From the NCBI RefSeq assembly GCF_022919115.1, contig NZ_CP095072.1:1054001-1118000 (forward strand): a stretch of 64,000 bases of DNA, given 5' to 3'. Shown in pieces: positions 46,694 to 59,367 of the stretch. The notes beneath the pieces were generated by a model that saw nothing but the letters and a program-made list of their open reading frames with translations, searched no databases and was not told the DNA's origin. The position numbers were made by a program, and so were the translations under genes. Position 1 is the stretch's first letter; each line of letters begins with the position of its first letter. Source of the DNA: Gracilibacillus caseinilyticus (GTDB lineage: Bacteria > Bacillota > Bacilli > Bacillales > Amphibacillaceae).

Positions 46694-47563
46694 TTAATCA
46701 AGTGTTTGATGTGTTCCTAACAATCGAACCACATACACTTCTTCACAAAATCCTCTTAAACTATTGTAAATCCGATCTGCTCTGCTTTCCTGTTGAACCA
46801 ACCCGAATACAGTCGGACCACTTCCGCTCATCAATACAGCATCAGCACCAGAACGAAGCATTTGCTGTTTAATTTGCTCTACTTCCGGATTTTTAGGTAG
46901 CGTAACGGTTTCCAGGACATTTTTCAACCTGTCACACACTCCGTAATAATCTCCTGACCTTATCGCCTCGATCATGCCTTCTGTATCTGGATGATTCAAA
47001 TTCTCAAGATTAAGTGACTGATACACGGACTGTGTGGAAACACCTTGTACCGGTTTAGCTAATACGACCCAGCAATGTGGTGGTGCAGGTAATTCTGTTA
47101 TAAGCTCTCCTCGGCCTTCTGCCAATGCGGTGGAATCATATACACAAAAAGAAACATCAGAACCGACTTCAGAGCCCAACTCAGCTAACGTTTCCATCGG
47201 CAAATGAAGCTTCCATAACCGGTTAAGTCCTCGAAGCGTGGCCGCTGCATCACTACTGCCTCCTGCTAGACCGGCAGCTACCGGGATTTGCTTATCAATA
47301 AGAATCCGAACCCCTTGCTTGATGTGATATCGTTCTTTTAATAATTTGGCCGCTCTATATGCTAAATTGCGCTCGTCATTAGGAACGAAGCGATTTTCAG
47401 ATGATATTTCAATCCTATCTTTATCTAATAGGAAAAATTCTAATCGATCCGCTAAGTCTACCGTAGTCATAACCATCGCTATTTCATGAAATTGATCCGG
47501 ACGTTTATAAAGCACATCAAGCGTTAAATTGATTTTCGCTGGTGCTTTTTCTAATATATACAT
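46694..47563 (-). CDS. ispE: 4-diphosphocytidyl-2-C-methyl-D-erythritol kinase
   Basis: 289-residue GHMP kinase of the MEP isoprenoid route. [12 protein letters not shown] (8-19) with the catalytic Lys, ATP loop [20 protein letters not shown] (about 91-110), and [10 protein letters not shown] near the C-terminus are intact. Between sspF and purR, though repeat copy G now separates it from sspF. Confidence 0.97.
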   Translation of the reverse strand: MYILEKAPAKINLTLDVLYKRPDQFHEIAMVMTTVDLADRLEFFLLDKDRIEISSENRFVPNDERNLAYRAAKLLKERYHIKQGVRILIDKQIPVAAGLAGGSSDAAATLRGLNRLWKLHLPMETLAELGSEVGSDVSFCVYDSTALAEGRGELITELPAPPHCWVVLAKPVQGVSTQSVYQSLNLENLNHPDTEGMIEAIRSGDYYGVCDRLKNVLETVTLPKNPEVEQIKQQMLRSGADAVLMSGSGPTVFGLVQQESRADRIYNSLRGFCEEVYVVRLLGTHQTLD

Positions 47564-47781
47564 ACTCGCTCACCTACAGACAATTATATTCAGTAATACT
47601 TTATGTAAAGATACCACAAAAACAAATCAAAGCGCAAAAACATGATGAGAAATTACTTTATTTGTCATTTTTTTTGCGAGAAATTATGTAAACAAAAACG
47701 CATGCATTATTGACCACAATCCACAACCTCGATTGGCATATCATATATACTGAAAATAAACCAATCGGTACTTTAACTACC

Positions 47782-48243
47782 TATACTGCGGATTATGTAA
47801 AGTGGAACTGTATGTAAATGTGGTAATTTTGATAGATATTATGTGCTTAGCAAAGCTCTGGAAATATGCTCCGCGTCCTGTGGGCACGGCTTCAGCTAGG
47901 CTACTACTTGCACTACTTCTTTGCTGCCTTGTGCCGAGGAAGCCCGCTTCGAAGCAATACTTGTAGACACAGGCACAGACTAAGTGGATCTTCAACTCGC
48001 ACTGACGCATGCGGAGTCTCCGCATATTTCCTACGCTTAAGGAAGTGTTACAACGTATGGAACAGCTAAAAGCAGTGGTTCTAGCCATTATGTAATTGAT
48101 TCAAATGCTGTTATGTATGGATGAGGTCAAAATGCTAGTTCTGTTGTAGATCCCACATTCTAGCGTAGACCAACCACGTAGACTCCCGTGGGCATCATTT
48201 CGAAATGACCACTAAGCAGTTAGTTTACATAATCCGCATTATT
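47782..48243. repeat. Palindromic intergenic element, copy G
   Basis: 462 bp filling the gap between ispE and sspF. Ends: TATACTGCGGATTATGTAAA and, inverted, TTTACATAATCCGCATTATT. GCGG/CCGC is again shared by both ends. The tip of the first hairpin unit is much longer than in other copies and its inner stem is poorly kept. A 103-codon open frame across it (47777-48088) is spurious. Confidence 0.78.
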
Positions 48244-48328
48244 AAGAACGCTTATTTATTTGAATCTTGAGCTTGGTTCACTTCTGCCATTCTTCTTAAT
48301 AATCATATTTATGTACATCAAGCTTAGA

Positions 48329-48362
48329 AAAAAAGGACAAAGTCTTAGACTTTGTCCTTTTG
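48329..48362 (-). terminator. Terminator overlapping the sspF stop codon
   Basis: AAAAGGACAAAGTC and GACTTTGTCCTTTT form a perfect 14-bp stem whose 3-nt loop is the sspF stop codon itself; T-run follows leftwards. Confidence 0.85.
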
Positions 48363-48524
48363 TACACTCTCTTCTGCCATTTGTACTGCTCTTTTCACCA
48401 TATTACCAGCATCTCGTGCGGTAATGCCACCCCAACCATCTCTCTGTACAGTGTCGTAAAAACCTAATTCTTTAGCAAGCTCTTCTTTAAAATGATCCGA
48501 CATTATCCCACGTCTTCTACTCAT
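48345..48524 (-). CDS. sspF: Small acid-soluble spore protein, alpha/beta-type (SspF-like)
   Basis: 59 residues, starting [20 protein letters not shown] and carrying the alpha/beta SASP signature ([20 protein letters not shown], then [12 protein letters not shown]). These proteins coat spore DNA and are cut by GPR at germination. Too short for typical ORF cut-offs, but sequence and position between veg and ispE are exactly those of sspF. GGGGAGT-type ribosome site upstream. The last codons form the terminator stem. Confidence 0.95.
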   Translation of the reverse strand: MSRRRGIMSDHFKEELAKELGFYDTVQRDGWGGITARDAGNMVKRAVQMAEESVQKDKV

Positions 48525-48631
48525 CGAAGATACTCCCCTTCTGTCGTGTTTACGACAATCATAGTTTGTGCTTGAGCTGCTATTTGATGCTAGGTAATAT
48601 CAGGCAGTGCAACTTGCTTTTTTGTGCAAAC

Positions 48632-48659
48632 AAAAAAGCAGCAAACAACGTTTACTGCT
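48632..48659 (-). terminator. Terminator of veg
   Basis: AGCAGCAAAC and GTTTACTGCT pair (one mismatch) around a 3-nt loop at the end of veg, with six T residues leftwards. Confidence 0.75.
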
Positions 48660-48915
48660 CGCCTGCTACTGCTTCAAGTTCTTCCGTGAAATTAAGTTCA
48701 ACTGTCTCAGTTAAAATATCTGCATAGCTATAAGATACACGTTCAAATGCATTTTCTTTTTGATCCAATTCAACAATAAAAACGGAAGGGTATGTTTCTG
48801 CTAGTGTTCCGTACCGTTCGATGGTTTTCTTTCTTCCACCATTTGCTTTAATTCGTAGACGCTTACCGACATTTCCATCTAAACCTTGTTTGATTTCAAC
48901 CAATGATTTTGCCAA
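48652..48915 (-). CDS. veg: Veg protein
   Basis: 87 residues from a TTG at 48915, giving the standard start [27 protein letters not shown] lies 6 nt upstream. The ATG at 48930 would include the ribosome site. [23 protein letters not shown] and [16 protein letters not shown] are diagnostic. Veg is strongly expressed and promotes biofilm formation by opposing SinR. yabG, expected between ksgA and veg, is missing. Confidence 0.93.
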   Translation of the reverse strand: MAKSLVEIKQGLDGNVGKRLRIKANGGRKKTIERYGTLAETYPSVFIVELDQKENAFERVSYSYADILTETVELNFTEELEAVAGEQ

Positions 48916-49067
48916 TACTCTCCACCTCACTAAGTTTATTATACACTATTCTTGTCCATCCGTCAACCAAAAATATTCTATTATATCAATAATAATTGAG
49001 GGATGTCAACAAAAAAATTCGGAAGTTCTGTACATAGGTTACCTATAATTTAAAAAAATATGTATAA

Positions 49068-50539
<1,472 letters not shown>

Positions 50540-50596
50540 CTAAGGCGCCCCCATTCTTGCTGTCTTTCTTCTGTCATTAGCTTCTCTAGTGTACCA

Positions 50597-50629
50597 CAAA
50601 AAAGCTTACCTTTCCTAAAAAAGGTAAGC
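50597..50629 (-). terminator. Terminator of yabE
   Basis: GGCTTACCTT and AAGGTAAGCT (complement strand) pair and are followed leftwards by TTTTTTG, just past the yabE stop. Confidence 0.8.
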
Positions 50630-50637
50630 CTTGGTTT

Positions 50638-51879
50638 TTAATCAATAATCTTTACTTTTACCGTTCTGGAACCATAACTAGCTGCTTTTTGTTTGGTAGA
50701 CATGTGAAGATCGATTTTGTTTCCTTTTATGTTACCGCCAGTATCTCTGGCAATCGCATAACCATAACCTTCTACCCAAACTTTCGTACCTAAAGGTATA
50801 ACACTTGGATCAACAGCTACAACACCATTTGGATTTGCCTTTAAATTATATCCTGTTGAAGTAAGACCTCTACCATCACATGTGGCACAATCCCAATTAT
50901 ACGCTGTTGCTTTCATGTACAACGTTTTACTCGACTCTTCTTCTTTGCCCCTGGATACCGTTTCACTTGGCGTAGAATTAGTAGCAGCTGAGGCTGTTGT
51001 AATAGTAGTAGCAGGCTGTGATACTTTGGTTCCTATTGCTACGATACGTTCCTTACTTTCTTTTTTTACATTTTCCTTCACAAGTTCACGAGAAACTTCT
51101 TCGCCATTTTCCAATACTACTTCATAATGTTTTTCAACGACTCCTGTTTCCCCTTCTGAAACAACTTCTTCCTTGCCTTTTGTTAAAGAATTGTCGCTAC
51201 GTTTTACAACTTTGTAGTCAACCTCTTCTTCTTCAACATCTTTTACTTTTTCGACTCGTGTAATATTGACAGCTGTTCCTTCACTAATCGATGCAGATTG
51301 TTTTGGTTCAACGCGATCCAGCTCCCCGATTTCAATCTCTTCACTGGCTAGCAGGTTTTTAACTGTGCCACCTGTTGTCCACACCTGCTTTTCTTCGCCT
51401 CCATCGTTGATCGTGATTTGGAACGCTTTTTCAATGTTTATTTCAAGATTATCTTCTATGTTTGTATCCATTGATTGTTTGATATGATCATTTTTAGTGA
51501 GTTCTATGTTTTGTTCTGCTAAGAATACTTCGACATTATCCGCTGTTGTGTAATAGGATTGTTTCTCCCCATCAACATTAACGACTACTTCTTTTGCAAT
51601 TGTATGCTCGATTTGCATCCCGGAGTTAACATGATCACTTTGTTCATGTGAAAGCTTATCATGCTCACCAACATCAATTGCAAGTTCATTAAGGACATCT
51701 CCAACAGTTTTCGCGTGTGTATGCACTGTTGTTTCTTCGTCATTCTGCACAACTGTCACTTCCGCCTTTGATAATTCATAGAATGAAAAACAGATAAATC
51801 CGATAATGACAAATAAAGAGATAGCGTATTTAAAGTCTTTGTTCTGCAAAATGCGTTTTAGATTAAGAAGACGCTTCAT
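50638..51879 (-). CDS. yabE: Cell-wall-binding 3D/G5 domain protein (YabE-like)
   Basis: 413 residues. N-terminal membrane anchor or signal (about 17-36), three DUF348 repeats (VVQNDEETTVHTHAKTVGDVL; VVNVDGEKQSYYTTADNVEV; ITINDGGEEKQVWTTGGTVK), a G5 domain (about 205-285), a Ser/Thr-rich linker and a C-terminal 3D domain (about 320-413; ATAYNWDCATCDGRGLTSTG ... DPSVIPLGTKVWVEGYGYA ... IARDTGGNIKGNKIDLHM) with the three conserved Asp. Related to RpfB-type resuscitation factors; likely a peptidoglycan lytic enzyme outside the cell. In B. subtilis it is controlled by antisense RNA. Confidence 0.9.
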   Translation of the reverse strand: MKRLLNLKRILQNKDFKYAISLFVIIGFICFSFYELSKAEVTVVQNDEETTVHTHAKTVGDVLNELAIDVGEHDKLSHEQSDHVNSGMQIEHTIAKEVVVNVDGEKQSYYTTADNVEVFLAEQNIELTKNDHIKQSMDTNIEDNLEINIEKAFQITINDGGEEKQVWTTGGTVKNLLASEEIEIGELDRVEPKQSASISEGTAVNITRVEKVKDVEEEEVDYKVVKRSDNSLTKGKEEVVSEGETGVVEKHYEVVLENGEEVSRELVKENVKKESKERIVAIGTKVSQPATTITTASAATNSTPSETVSRGKEEESSKTLYMKATAYNWDCATCDGRGLTSTGYNLKANPNGVVAVDPSVIPLGTKVWVEGYGYAIARDTGGNIKGNKIDLHMSTKQKAASYGSRTVKVKIID

Positions 51880-51954
51880 GAACTTCCCCTCCTTTTACTC
51901 GCCGTTGTATTATATAAAGAACCTTTTGAGGTGTCAAATAGACAACTTCTTAAA

Positions 51955-51997
51955 AAAAAGCAGAAAACCCCTTGATTCCAAAGGGTTGTTCTGCTTA
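51955..51997 (-). terminator. Terminator of tatD
   Basis: AAGCAGAA-AACCCCTTG and AAAGGGTTGTTCTGCTT pair (one bulge) about 75 bp after tatD, with a T-run leftwards. Confidence 0.75.
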
Positions 51998-52072
51998 GGT
52001 TTCTATAATATTTCATTTACTTTACAATATCGTAACAATCGGCTCATCCATTGCGTCACAAGGGGTCAGTCA

Positions 52073-52840
52073 TTATTTTATTCCGAAGAATCTTTTCGCA
52101 TTTTCAGTGGTGTTTTTCCCTATTTCTTCCACACTCACTTCTCGCAGTTCTGCAATCTTCTCTGCAACTAATTTTACATAGGCAGGCTCGTTTCGTTTAC
52201 CCCTATTCGGGTGAGGTGCCAAAAATGGACAATCTGTTTCTATTAACAATCGATCTAAAGGGACATATTTCGCCACTTCCTTTGGTAAGGTTGCATTCTT
52301 GAAAGTAACTGGTCCGCCTAAAGAAATATAAAAATTCATCTTCAGACAGGCATCGACATAATCAACAGAATCATTATAACAATGCATGATTCCACCGACT
52401 TCTTCTGCCTTCTCTTCCTGTAAAATTTCGACAATATCTTCTGTTGCTTCTCGATTATGAATAATAACAGGCAGGTTTATCTTACGTGCAAGTCTGATTT
52501 GTTTACGAAAAACATCTTTTTGTACATCTTCCGGGGACTTATCCCAATGATAATCTAAGCCCATTTCTCCGATTGCCACTACCTTCGGATGCGCAGCAAG
52601 TTCTTCGATCCATTTCAATTCCTTCTCTGTCATATCAACGGCATCAACTGGATGCCAACCAACTGCGGCGTATATATAATCGTATTGCTCTGCCATCTCT
52701 ATCGCCTTCGGAATTGTATCATGGTCAAATCCGACAATCACCATGTGCTCGACACCAGCTTCCTTCGCTCGCTCGAGCACCGCTTCTCTATCTTCGTCAA
52801 AGTGGGACACATTCAAATGAACATGTGTATCAAATAACAT
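52073..52840 (-). CDS. tatD: TatD-family metal-dependent DNase
   Basis: 255 residues, TIM-barrel hydrolase. HVHLN (6-10) and EMGLDY metal ligands, PVIIHNREA, GGIMHCY and ETDCPFLAPHPNRGKRNEPA are the family motifs. Exonuclease role in DNA repair is proposed for the family. Follows metG as in B. subtilis (yabD). Confidence 0.93.
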   Translation of the reverse strand: MLFDTHVHLNVSHFDEDREAVLERAKEAGVEHMVIVGFDHDTIPKAIEMAEQYDYIYAAVGWHPVDAVDMTEKELKWIEELAAHPKVVAIGEMGLDYHWDKSPEDVQKDVFRKQIRLARKINLPVIIHNREATEDIVEILQEEKAEEVGGIMHCYNDSVDYVDACLKMNFYISLGGPVTFKNATLPKEVAKYVPLDRLLIETDCPFLAPHPNRGKRNEPAYVKLVAEKIAELREVSVEEIGKNTTENAKRFFGIK

Positions 52841-52901
52841 ACAAATCCTCCTTTATCTATTATGATGGTACTGTTAAATACCGGCTGGTCCTGATATACG
52901 A

Positions 52902-52940
52902 AACAGAAACGCTTATCATATTAACTGATAAGCGTCTGTT
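52902..52940 (-). terminator. Terminator of metG
   Basis: AACAGAAACGCTTATCA and TGATAAGCGTCTGTT pair with one mismatch; leftwards GTTTCG follows, so the T-run is weak. Confidence 0.65.
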
Positions 52941-52949
52941 TTGTCTTAC

Positions 52950-54911
<1,962 letters not shown>

Positions 54912-55104
54912 TCAATGCAATTCTCTTCATAATAAACAGTCTGCCTTTATTGTAGCGATTTTTCGATCATTTTTCCATCATAAAAACATTTTAGCCAAAT
55001 CCGACACAGCTTAACAAAATTTTTGTCGAATTCATAGCATCTTCTATAGTCCTGATTTTTTAGAAATATTTTTAAAAACCTTGAAAAAAATAGATATTTT
55101 AGGT

Positions 55105-55133
55105 TTGACATTAATGGGAACTAATGGTATTAT
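55105..55133 (+). promoter_or_regulatory. SigA promoter of abrB
   Basis: TTGACA (55105-55110), 17-nt spacer, TATTAT (55128-55133), then AAAGGGGAG before the ATG. The region upstream to metG is AT-rich and divergent. A Spo0A box could not be placed with confidence. Confidence 0.75.
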
Positions 55134-55188
55134 AACGCTATAGATGTCGAATATTGCCGAATTTATTTATCAAAGGGGAGAATAAATA

Positions 55189-55467
55189 ATGAAATCAACA
55201 GGTATTGTAAGAAAGGTTGATGAATTAGGTCGTGTAGTAATTCCGATCGAACTTCGTCGTACACTAGGTATCCAGGAAAAGGATGCTCTAGAAATTTATG
55301 TAGATGATGAGCGTATCATCTTACAAAAATACAAACCAAATATGACTTGTCATATTACTGGTGACATTTCGGATGATAACATCACTTTAGCAGATGGAAA
55401 GCTAGTTCTTAGCCCAGAAGGCGCTAAAGCACTTGTAGATGAAATCCAAAACAAAATGAACAAATAA
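55189..55467 (+). CDS. abrB: Transition-state regulator AbrB
   Basis: 92 residues. N-terminal swapped-hairpin DNA-binding domain (MKSTGIVRKVDELGRVVIPI; ELRRTLGIQEKDALEIYVDD), C-terminal multimerisation domain. Represses stationary-phase, competence and sporulation genes during growth. One of the few plus-strand genes, divergent from metG and convergent with rsmI, exactly as in B. subtilis. If the cell regulates the azoline-peptide operon by growth phase, AbrB is an obvious candidate, but no site was shown. Confidence 0.96.
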   Translation: MKSTGIVRKVDELGRVVIPIELRRTLGIQEKDALEIYVDDERIILQKYKPNMTCHITGDISDDNITLADGKLVLSPEGAKALVDEIQNKMNK

Positions 55468-55471
55468 TAAG

Positions 55472-55508
55472 AAAAAGCGATCTATTTTATAGGTCGCTTT
55501 TTTTTTAC
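55472..55508. terminator. Bidirectional terminator between abrB and rsmI
   Basis: AAAAAGCGA and TCGCTTTTT pair around a loop, with A-runs and T-runs on both sides; it serves abrB (plus) and rsmI (minus), overlapping the rsmI stop. Confidence 0.85.
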
Positions 55509-56371
55509 TCCATGTGATAAGCGCTATACACTTCTCTTTTCGGAATATTGCGAGCTTTAGCTACTGATTTAATCGCCTCTTTGCTGGAGACCTGTTCTCG
55601 TTCTATTAATTGTTCGACATGTTTCGATAAGGTAAGGTCTTCCCACCAATCAACCTGATCTTCTAGCTTTACTCCTTCTACCAGAATGACACATTCCCCT
55701 TTAACCGGATTATCTGTGATCCAATTCGACACTTCTGCCAGATTTCCCCGAATGAACTCTTCAAATTTTTTCGTTAGCTCTCGTGCTACTGCCACACGTC
55801 GATCACCAAGACTATCTGCTAATAGTTGTAACGTATCAACAATCCGATGTGGTGATTCATACAAAATAAATGTCGTATCAATCGACTGTAATAACTGCAG
55901 TGCCTGATCGCGATCTTTTTTCTTTCTCGGTAAAAAACCATAGAAGTAAAATTGATCTGTTGGTAAACCAGATCCTACAAGCGCAGATAATGCAGCACTT
56001 GCTCCAGGTAATACTACTACCGAATAATCTGCATCAATTGCTGCACGAATGATTTCATAACCAGGATCGGATATGCCTGGCATTCCTGCATCGCTGACTA
56101 AAGCTAGCATTTTCCCTTTTTGCAGCATATCGATAATCTGATCTTCTCTCGCCATTTTATTATGTTCGTGATAGCTGATCATTTTCTTCTTCAACTCAAA
56201 ATGATGCAGTAACTTCCCTGTATTTCTCGTATCTTCAGCCAACACGATATCCGCTTGTTCTAACACTTTTAGAGCCCGGAATGTAATATCGTCTAAATTA
56301 CCGATAGGTGTTGGTACAACATAGAGTGTTCCTTTTTCGGATTCATTCTGATAGCTTTTTTGAATTTGCAT
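55505..56371 (-). CDS. rsmI: 16S rRNA 2'-O-ribose C1402 methyltransferase
   Basis: 288 residues. Tetrapyrrole-methylase fold: LYVVPTPIGNLDDITFRAL (17-35), LAEDTRNTGKLL, LVSDAGMPGISDPGYEII (about 92-109) and PGASAALSALVGSGLP. Methylates C1402 in the decoding centre. The start overlaps yazA by 29 bp. Conserved neighbourhood (yabC in older naming). Confidence 0.96.
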   Translation of the reverse strand: MQIQKSYQNESEKGTLYVVPTPIGNLDDITFRALKVLEQADIVLAEDTRNTGKLLHHFELKKKMISYHEHNKMAREDQIIDMLQKGKMLALVSDAGMPGISDPGYEIIRAAIDADYSVVVLPGASAALSALVGSGLPTDQFYFYGFLPRKKKDRDQALQLLQSIDTTFILYESPHRIVDTLQLLADSLGDRRVAVARELTKKFEEFIRGNLAEVSNWITDNPVKGECVILVEGVKLEDQVDWWEDLTLSKHVEQLIEREQVSSKEAIKSVAKARNIPKREVYSAYHME

Positions 56372-56645
56372 TGGTAGGATATCCTCCTTGCCCTGCTTCT
56401 TTGATTAATAGTTCTTTCTGTTTTCTCGACAGTCTTTTAATTTTTGCTTCTAGTTGTAATGCATCTGATTTCGTTTCACACTGCATTTGATATGCTAATT
56501 GAAAAGGGGCTCTGCCTCTCGTATATTTCGCTCCTTTTCCATCTTCATGCATGCGCATACGTCGTTTAACATTAGTAGTATAACCGGTGTAGAGTGTATT
56601 ATCTTTACACTTCAGAATATAGACAAAATGCTTACGTTCTTCCAT
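56343..56645 (-). CDS. yazA: GIY-YIG nuclease-domain protein (YazA)
   Basis: 100 residues from the ATG at 56645 ([13 protein letters not shown]); upstream in-frame ATGs lie inside trmN6. It is a single GIY-YIG domain: YILKC, LYTGYT (the GIY and YIG equivalents) and [24 protein letters not shown]0213/SLX1-like; a structure-specific nuclease role is inferred. Overlaps trmN6 by 14 bp and rsmI by 29 bp. Confidence 0.88.
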   Translation of the reverse strand: MEERKHFVYILKCKDNTLYTGYTTNVKRRMRMHEDGKGAKYTRGRAPFQLAYQMQCETKSDALQLEAKIKRLSRKQKELLIKEAGQGGYPTNANSKKLSE

Positions 56646-57375
56646 ATAGTATTCCTTCCAAGTCTTTTGTGTAATCTCCGTTTTCATCGAAAGCATATAA
56701 CGGCGGTAACATGTGGAGATCGGGATTACCATCTCGTATTCCTTCTATTAATAAGATATTCGCTTCTTTTCCCTGTTTCGGATACACATAACGAATTCGT
56801 TTCGGTTCTATTTTATATTGTCTGAATAACGTGATAATATCGACCAGACGTGACGGACGGTGAACCATTGCCACTTTGCCACCAGACTTGACCAGTTTAC
56901 TACATGATTGTATCACATCTTCTAACGTACAGTAGATTTCATGCCTTGCAATTGTTAAATACTCATTATGATTGTGGTGATCTTTATTACTCGTTTGAAA
57001 ATATGGTGGATTCACCGTTACTAAATCAAACTTATTATTTTTAAAATGATCGGGCATATCTTTTAGATCGCCATGAATCATCTTAAGCTGGCCGTTTAGT
57101 TGATTTAGATCAATACTGCGGCATGCCATATCATATAGCCGCTCCTGAAGTTCTACTCCTGTAATGGGTACGTTCGACCTTTGTGATAATAATAGCGGAA
57201 TAACACCATTACCTGAGCATAAATCCAGTATGTTTCCTCTAGTTCTTGGTGCAGATGCAAAGTCTGCCAATAATACAGCATCGATAGAAAAAGCAAATAC
57301 GGAAGGGCTTTGTATAATTTTCATTGTTTGATTTGCTAAGAGATCATCGATTCGTTCATCATCTTTCAGTTTCAT
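56632..57375 (-). CDS. trmN6: tRNA(Val) N6-adenine methyltransferase-like protein (YabB/TrmN6)
   Basis: 247 residues. SAM-binding [18 protein letters not shown] (about 48-65) and the N6-methyltransferase motif VTVNPPYF (NPPY, about 119-126). In Gram-negatives the related TrmN6 modifies A37 of tRNA-Val; the substrate in Bacillus is inferred. Upstream of yazA-rsmI as expected. Confidence 0.88.
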   Translation of the reverse strand: MKLKDDERIDDLLANQTMKIIQSPSVFAFSIDAVLLADFASAPRTRGNILDLCSGNGVIPLLLSQRSNVPITGVELQERLYDMACRSIDLNQLNGQLKMIHGDLKDMPDHFKNNKFDLVTVNPPYFQTSNKDHHNHNEYLTIARHEIYCTLEDVIQSCSKLVKSGGKVAMVHRPSRLVDIITLFRQYKIEPKRIRYVYPKQGKEANILLIEGIRDGNPDLHMLPPLYAFDENGDYTKDLEGILYGRT

Positions 57376-57530
57376 GGCTCGTTACTCCTTACTAATTAAC
57401 GTTCTGTAATACGTTCAAAAATTAAGTGTATACCAATCCTACCTGCAGCGCAAAGAATTATGAAGATTTTTTAATGGTCTCAACATAAACCCGCTTATTT
57501 CTAATTATCTTAAGTATATGCAAAGCTTCC

Positions 57531-58066
57531 TATAATATGGATTATGTAAAGTAGAACTAGTGGCATTGAATTACAATGTGGTAATTTTGACATTTTTAAT
57601 GTTTGTAGCAAAGCTCCGGAAATATGCTCCGCGTCCTGTGGGCACGGCTTCAGCTAATTTATGAAAGAAAAGAATTTTCTTTCATAAATGGATCTTCAGC
57701 TCGCGCTGATTCCACGGGAGTCTCCGCATATTTCCTACGCTTAAGTGAAGTACTACAATGATTGGAACAGCTTAAAGCAGTTGTTCTAGGCATTATGTTA
57801 TTCATTCGATGGCTGTTATATATGCATTCGGTCAATATACTAGCACTTACAAAAGTTGTAGAGACCTTATCCTAGCGTAGGCCAACCACGTAGACTCCCG
57901 CGGGACATGCAGGTGCTGAAGATCCACTTTGTGAAGCGTTCTTCTTCACAAAGTTAGCTTCAGCCGTGCCCCGCAGGACGCGAAGTAGTTGGCCGGAGCG
58001 GTCTCCCAGCACATGAATCATTTCAAAATGACCACAAAACAGCTACTTTACATAATCCATATTATA
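57531..58066. repeat. Palindromic intergenic element, copy F (best-preserved long form)
   Basis: 536 bp between trmN6 and yabA. Ends of about 29 bp agree: TATAATATGGATTATGTAAA at left, TTTACATAATCCATATTATA inverted at right. Subterminal bases (TGGTAATTTTGAC with TTCAAAATGACCA) continue the inversion to GCTCCGG/CCGGAGC. Inside are two large hairpins: unit 1 closed by GGAAATATGC/GCATATTTCC with tip ATTTATGAAAGAAAAG/TTTTCTTTCATAAAT, unit 2 closed by GGCCAACCAC/GTAGTTGGCC with tip AACTTTGTGAAG/CTTCACAAAGTT. No ORF. Confidence 0.85.
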
Positions 58067-58133
58067 AGAAGCCAGCTGATATTCGGCATGATTGCTTCTA
58101 TGACTGTACTTATATACTTTCTTTATTCATGAA

Positions 58134-58167
58134 GAAAAAAGCTGACATTCTAGATGTCAGCTTTTTT
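58134..58167 (-). terminator. Terminator of yabA
   Basis: AAAAAAGCTGACAT and ATGTCAGCTTTTTT form a perfect hairpin just after yabA. Confidence 0.9.
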
Positions 58168-58173
58168 ATATGC

Positions 58174-58518
58174 TTATTTTGTTTTGTTTAGGAAAAGGAG
58201 GCAGAAGAGGCAATCGCCTTCTTGTCTTGGACTGCCGAAATGAACATTACAAATATGAAAGCCTTCTTCATAAAGTCTTGCTAAGTTATCATACCCTTCA
58301 CCGATTGCCGGATCATCTTCATTCTCTGTATGGTTGCGATCTTGCTCTTCCACTTCTGTATCTAATCGTTGTCGTAAATGATGGTTTTCCATTTCCAAAC
58401 GGTGATTTTCTTCTAAAATCTCTCCTAATTGTTGCTTTAAATCACCTAGTTGTTGATATAATTGACCAATTTGCTCTTCCATATCGGACACTTGCTCAAA
58501 TAATTCTTTTTTCTTCAC
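58174..58518 (-). CDS. yabA: Replication initiation control protein YabA
   Basis: 114 residues. N-terminal leucine-rich coiled coil (about 1-58) for tetramerisation, linker, and a C-terminal zinc domain with HICNVHFG (about 88-95) and CLFCL (about 103-107). YabA binds DnaA and DnaN and limits initiation. Between ricT and trmN6, the conserved place. Confidence 0.94.
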   Translation of the reverse strand: MKKKELFEQVSDMEEQIGQLYQQLGDLKQQLGEILEENHRLEMENHHLRQRLDTEVEEQDRNHTENEDDPAIGEGYDNLARLYEEGFHICNVHFGSPRQEGDCLFCLLFLNKTK

Positions 58519-58533
58519 GTCACTTCCACCCCA

Positions 58534-59361
58534 TTATTCTGTTGCCTGGGTTTTGATAACTCCTTCTTCAATCAACTCGTCCAGCGTATATTCAATCATT
58601 CGTTCCTTCTCAGGAATCTCAATCTGGATCAGTCTCTCTAGAATGTTCAGTCCTACAACCTTCCCATGGCCATAGGCTGTTTTAATTTCTTCCCCTATAT
58701 CTGGTAATTCTTTTTTAGCCGTTTCATAGTCATCGTTCTCATATTTCAAACAACACATTAACCGGCCGCAAAGTCCAGAAATCTTGGAAGGATTTAAAGA
58801 AAGGTTTTGGTCTTTTGCCATTTTAATTGAAACCGGTTCGAAATCTCCTAAGAAAGTAGAGCAGCAGAGCATACGTCCACAAGGACCAATACCACCGAGT
58901 AACTTCGCCTCATCTCTAACTCCAATTTGGCGCAACTCAATTCTGGTTTTGAAGACAGATGCAAGATCCTTTACTAAATTACGAAAATCGACTCTGCCAT
59001 CCGCTGTAAAATAAAAGATTACCTTATTTCGATCAAAGGTGTACTCTACATCTACTAAGTTCATTTCCAAACCGTGTTCTTTAATTTTCTTCTGGCAAGT
59101 GTTATAAGCTTCTTCTGCAATTTCTTTATTTTCGACGACAATCAGTTTATCCTTATCACTGGCGATACGAATAACTTTCTTCAGTGGAAGTACGACATCT
59201 TCTTCGTCTACTTGTTTATTCGAAACTACAACTTTCCCAAACTCAATTCCTCTTACCGTCTCCACAATGACATAATCGTCTTTATCAATCTTTACATCAT
59301 CTGGGTCAAAATAATATATTTTACCCGCTTTTTTAAAGCGGACACCAATAACTTCTATCAC
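58534..59361 (-). CDS. ricT: RicT/YaaT (PSP1 domain), RNA-maturation complex subunit
   Basis: 275 residues. PSP1 C-terminal domain (about 55-140) and a set of conserved cysteines, GPCGRMLCC and GLCGRLMCCLKYE (about 158-210), which bind an Fe-S cluster together with RicA and RicF. The complex helps RNase Y process mRNAs and supports sporulation and competence. 16 bp upstream of yabA. Confidence 0.95.
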   Translation of the reverse strand: MIEVIGVRFKKAGKIYYFDPDDVKIDKDDYVIVETVRGIEFGKVVVSNKQVDEEDVVLPLKKVIRIASDKDKLIVVENKEIAEEAYNTCQKKIKEHGLEMNLVDVEYTFDRNKVIFYFTADGRVDFRNLVKDLASVFKTRIELRQIGVRDEAKLLGGIGPCGRMLCCSTFLGDFEPVSIKMAKDQNLSLNPSKISGLCGRLMCCLKYENDDYETAKKELPDIGEEIKTAYGHGKVVGLNILERLIQIEIPEKERMIEYTLDELIEEGVIKTQATE

Positions 59362-59367
59362 AAATAT

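Noticed and set aside
47777..48088. Minus-strand open frame of 103 codons in repeat copy G
   Set aside because: Lies wholly within the palindromic element and is not kept in the other copies.
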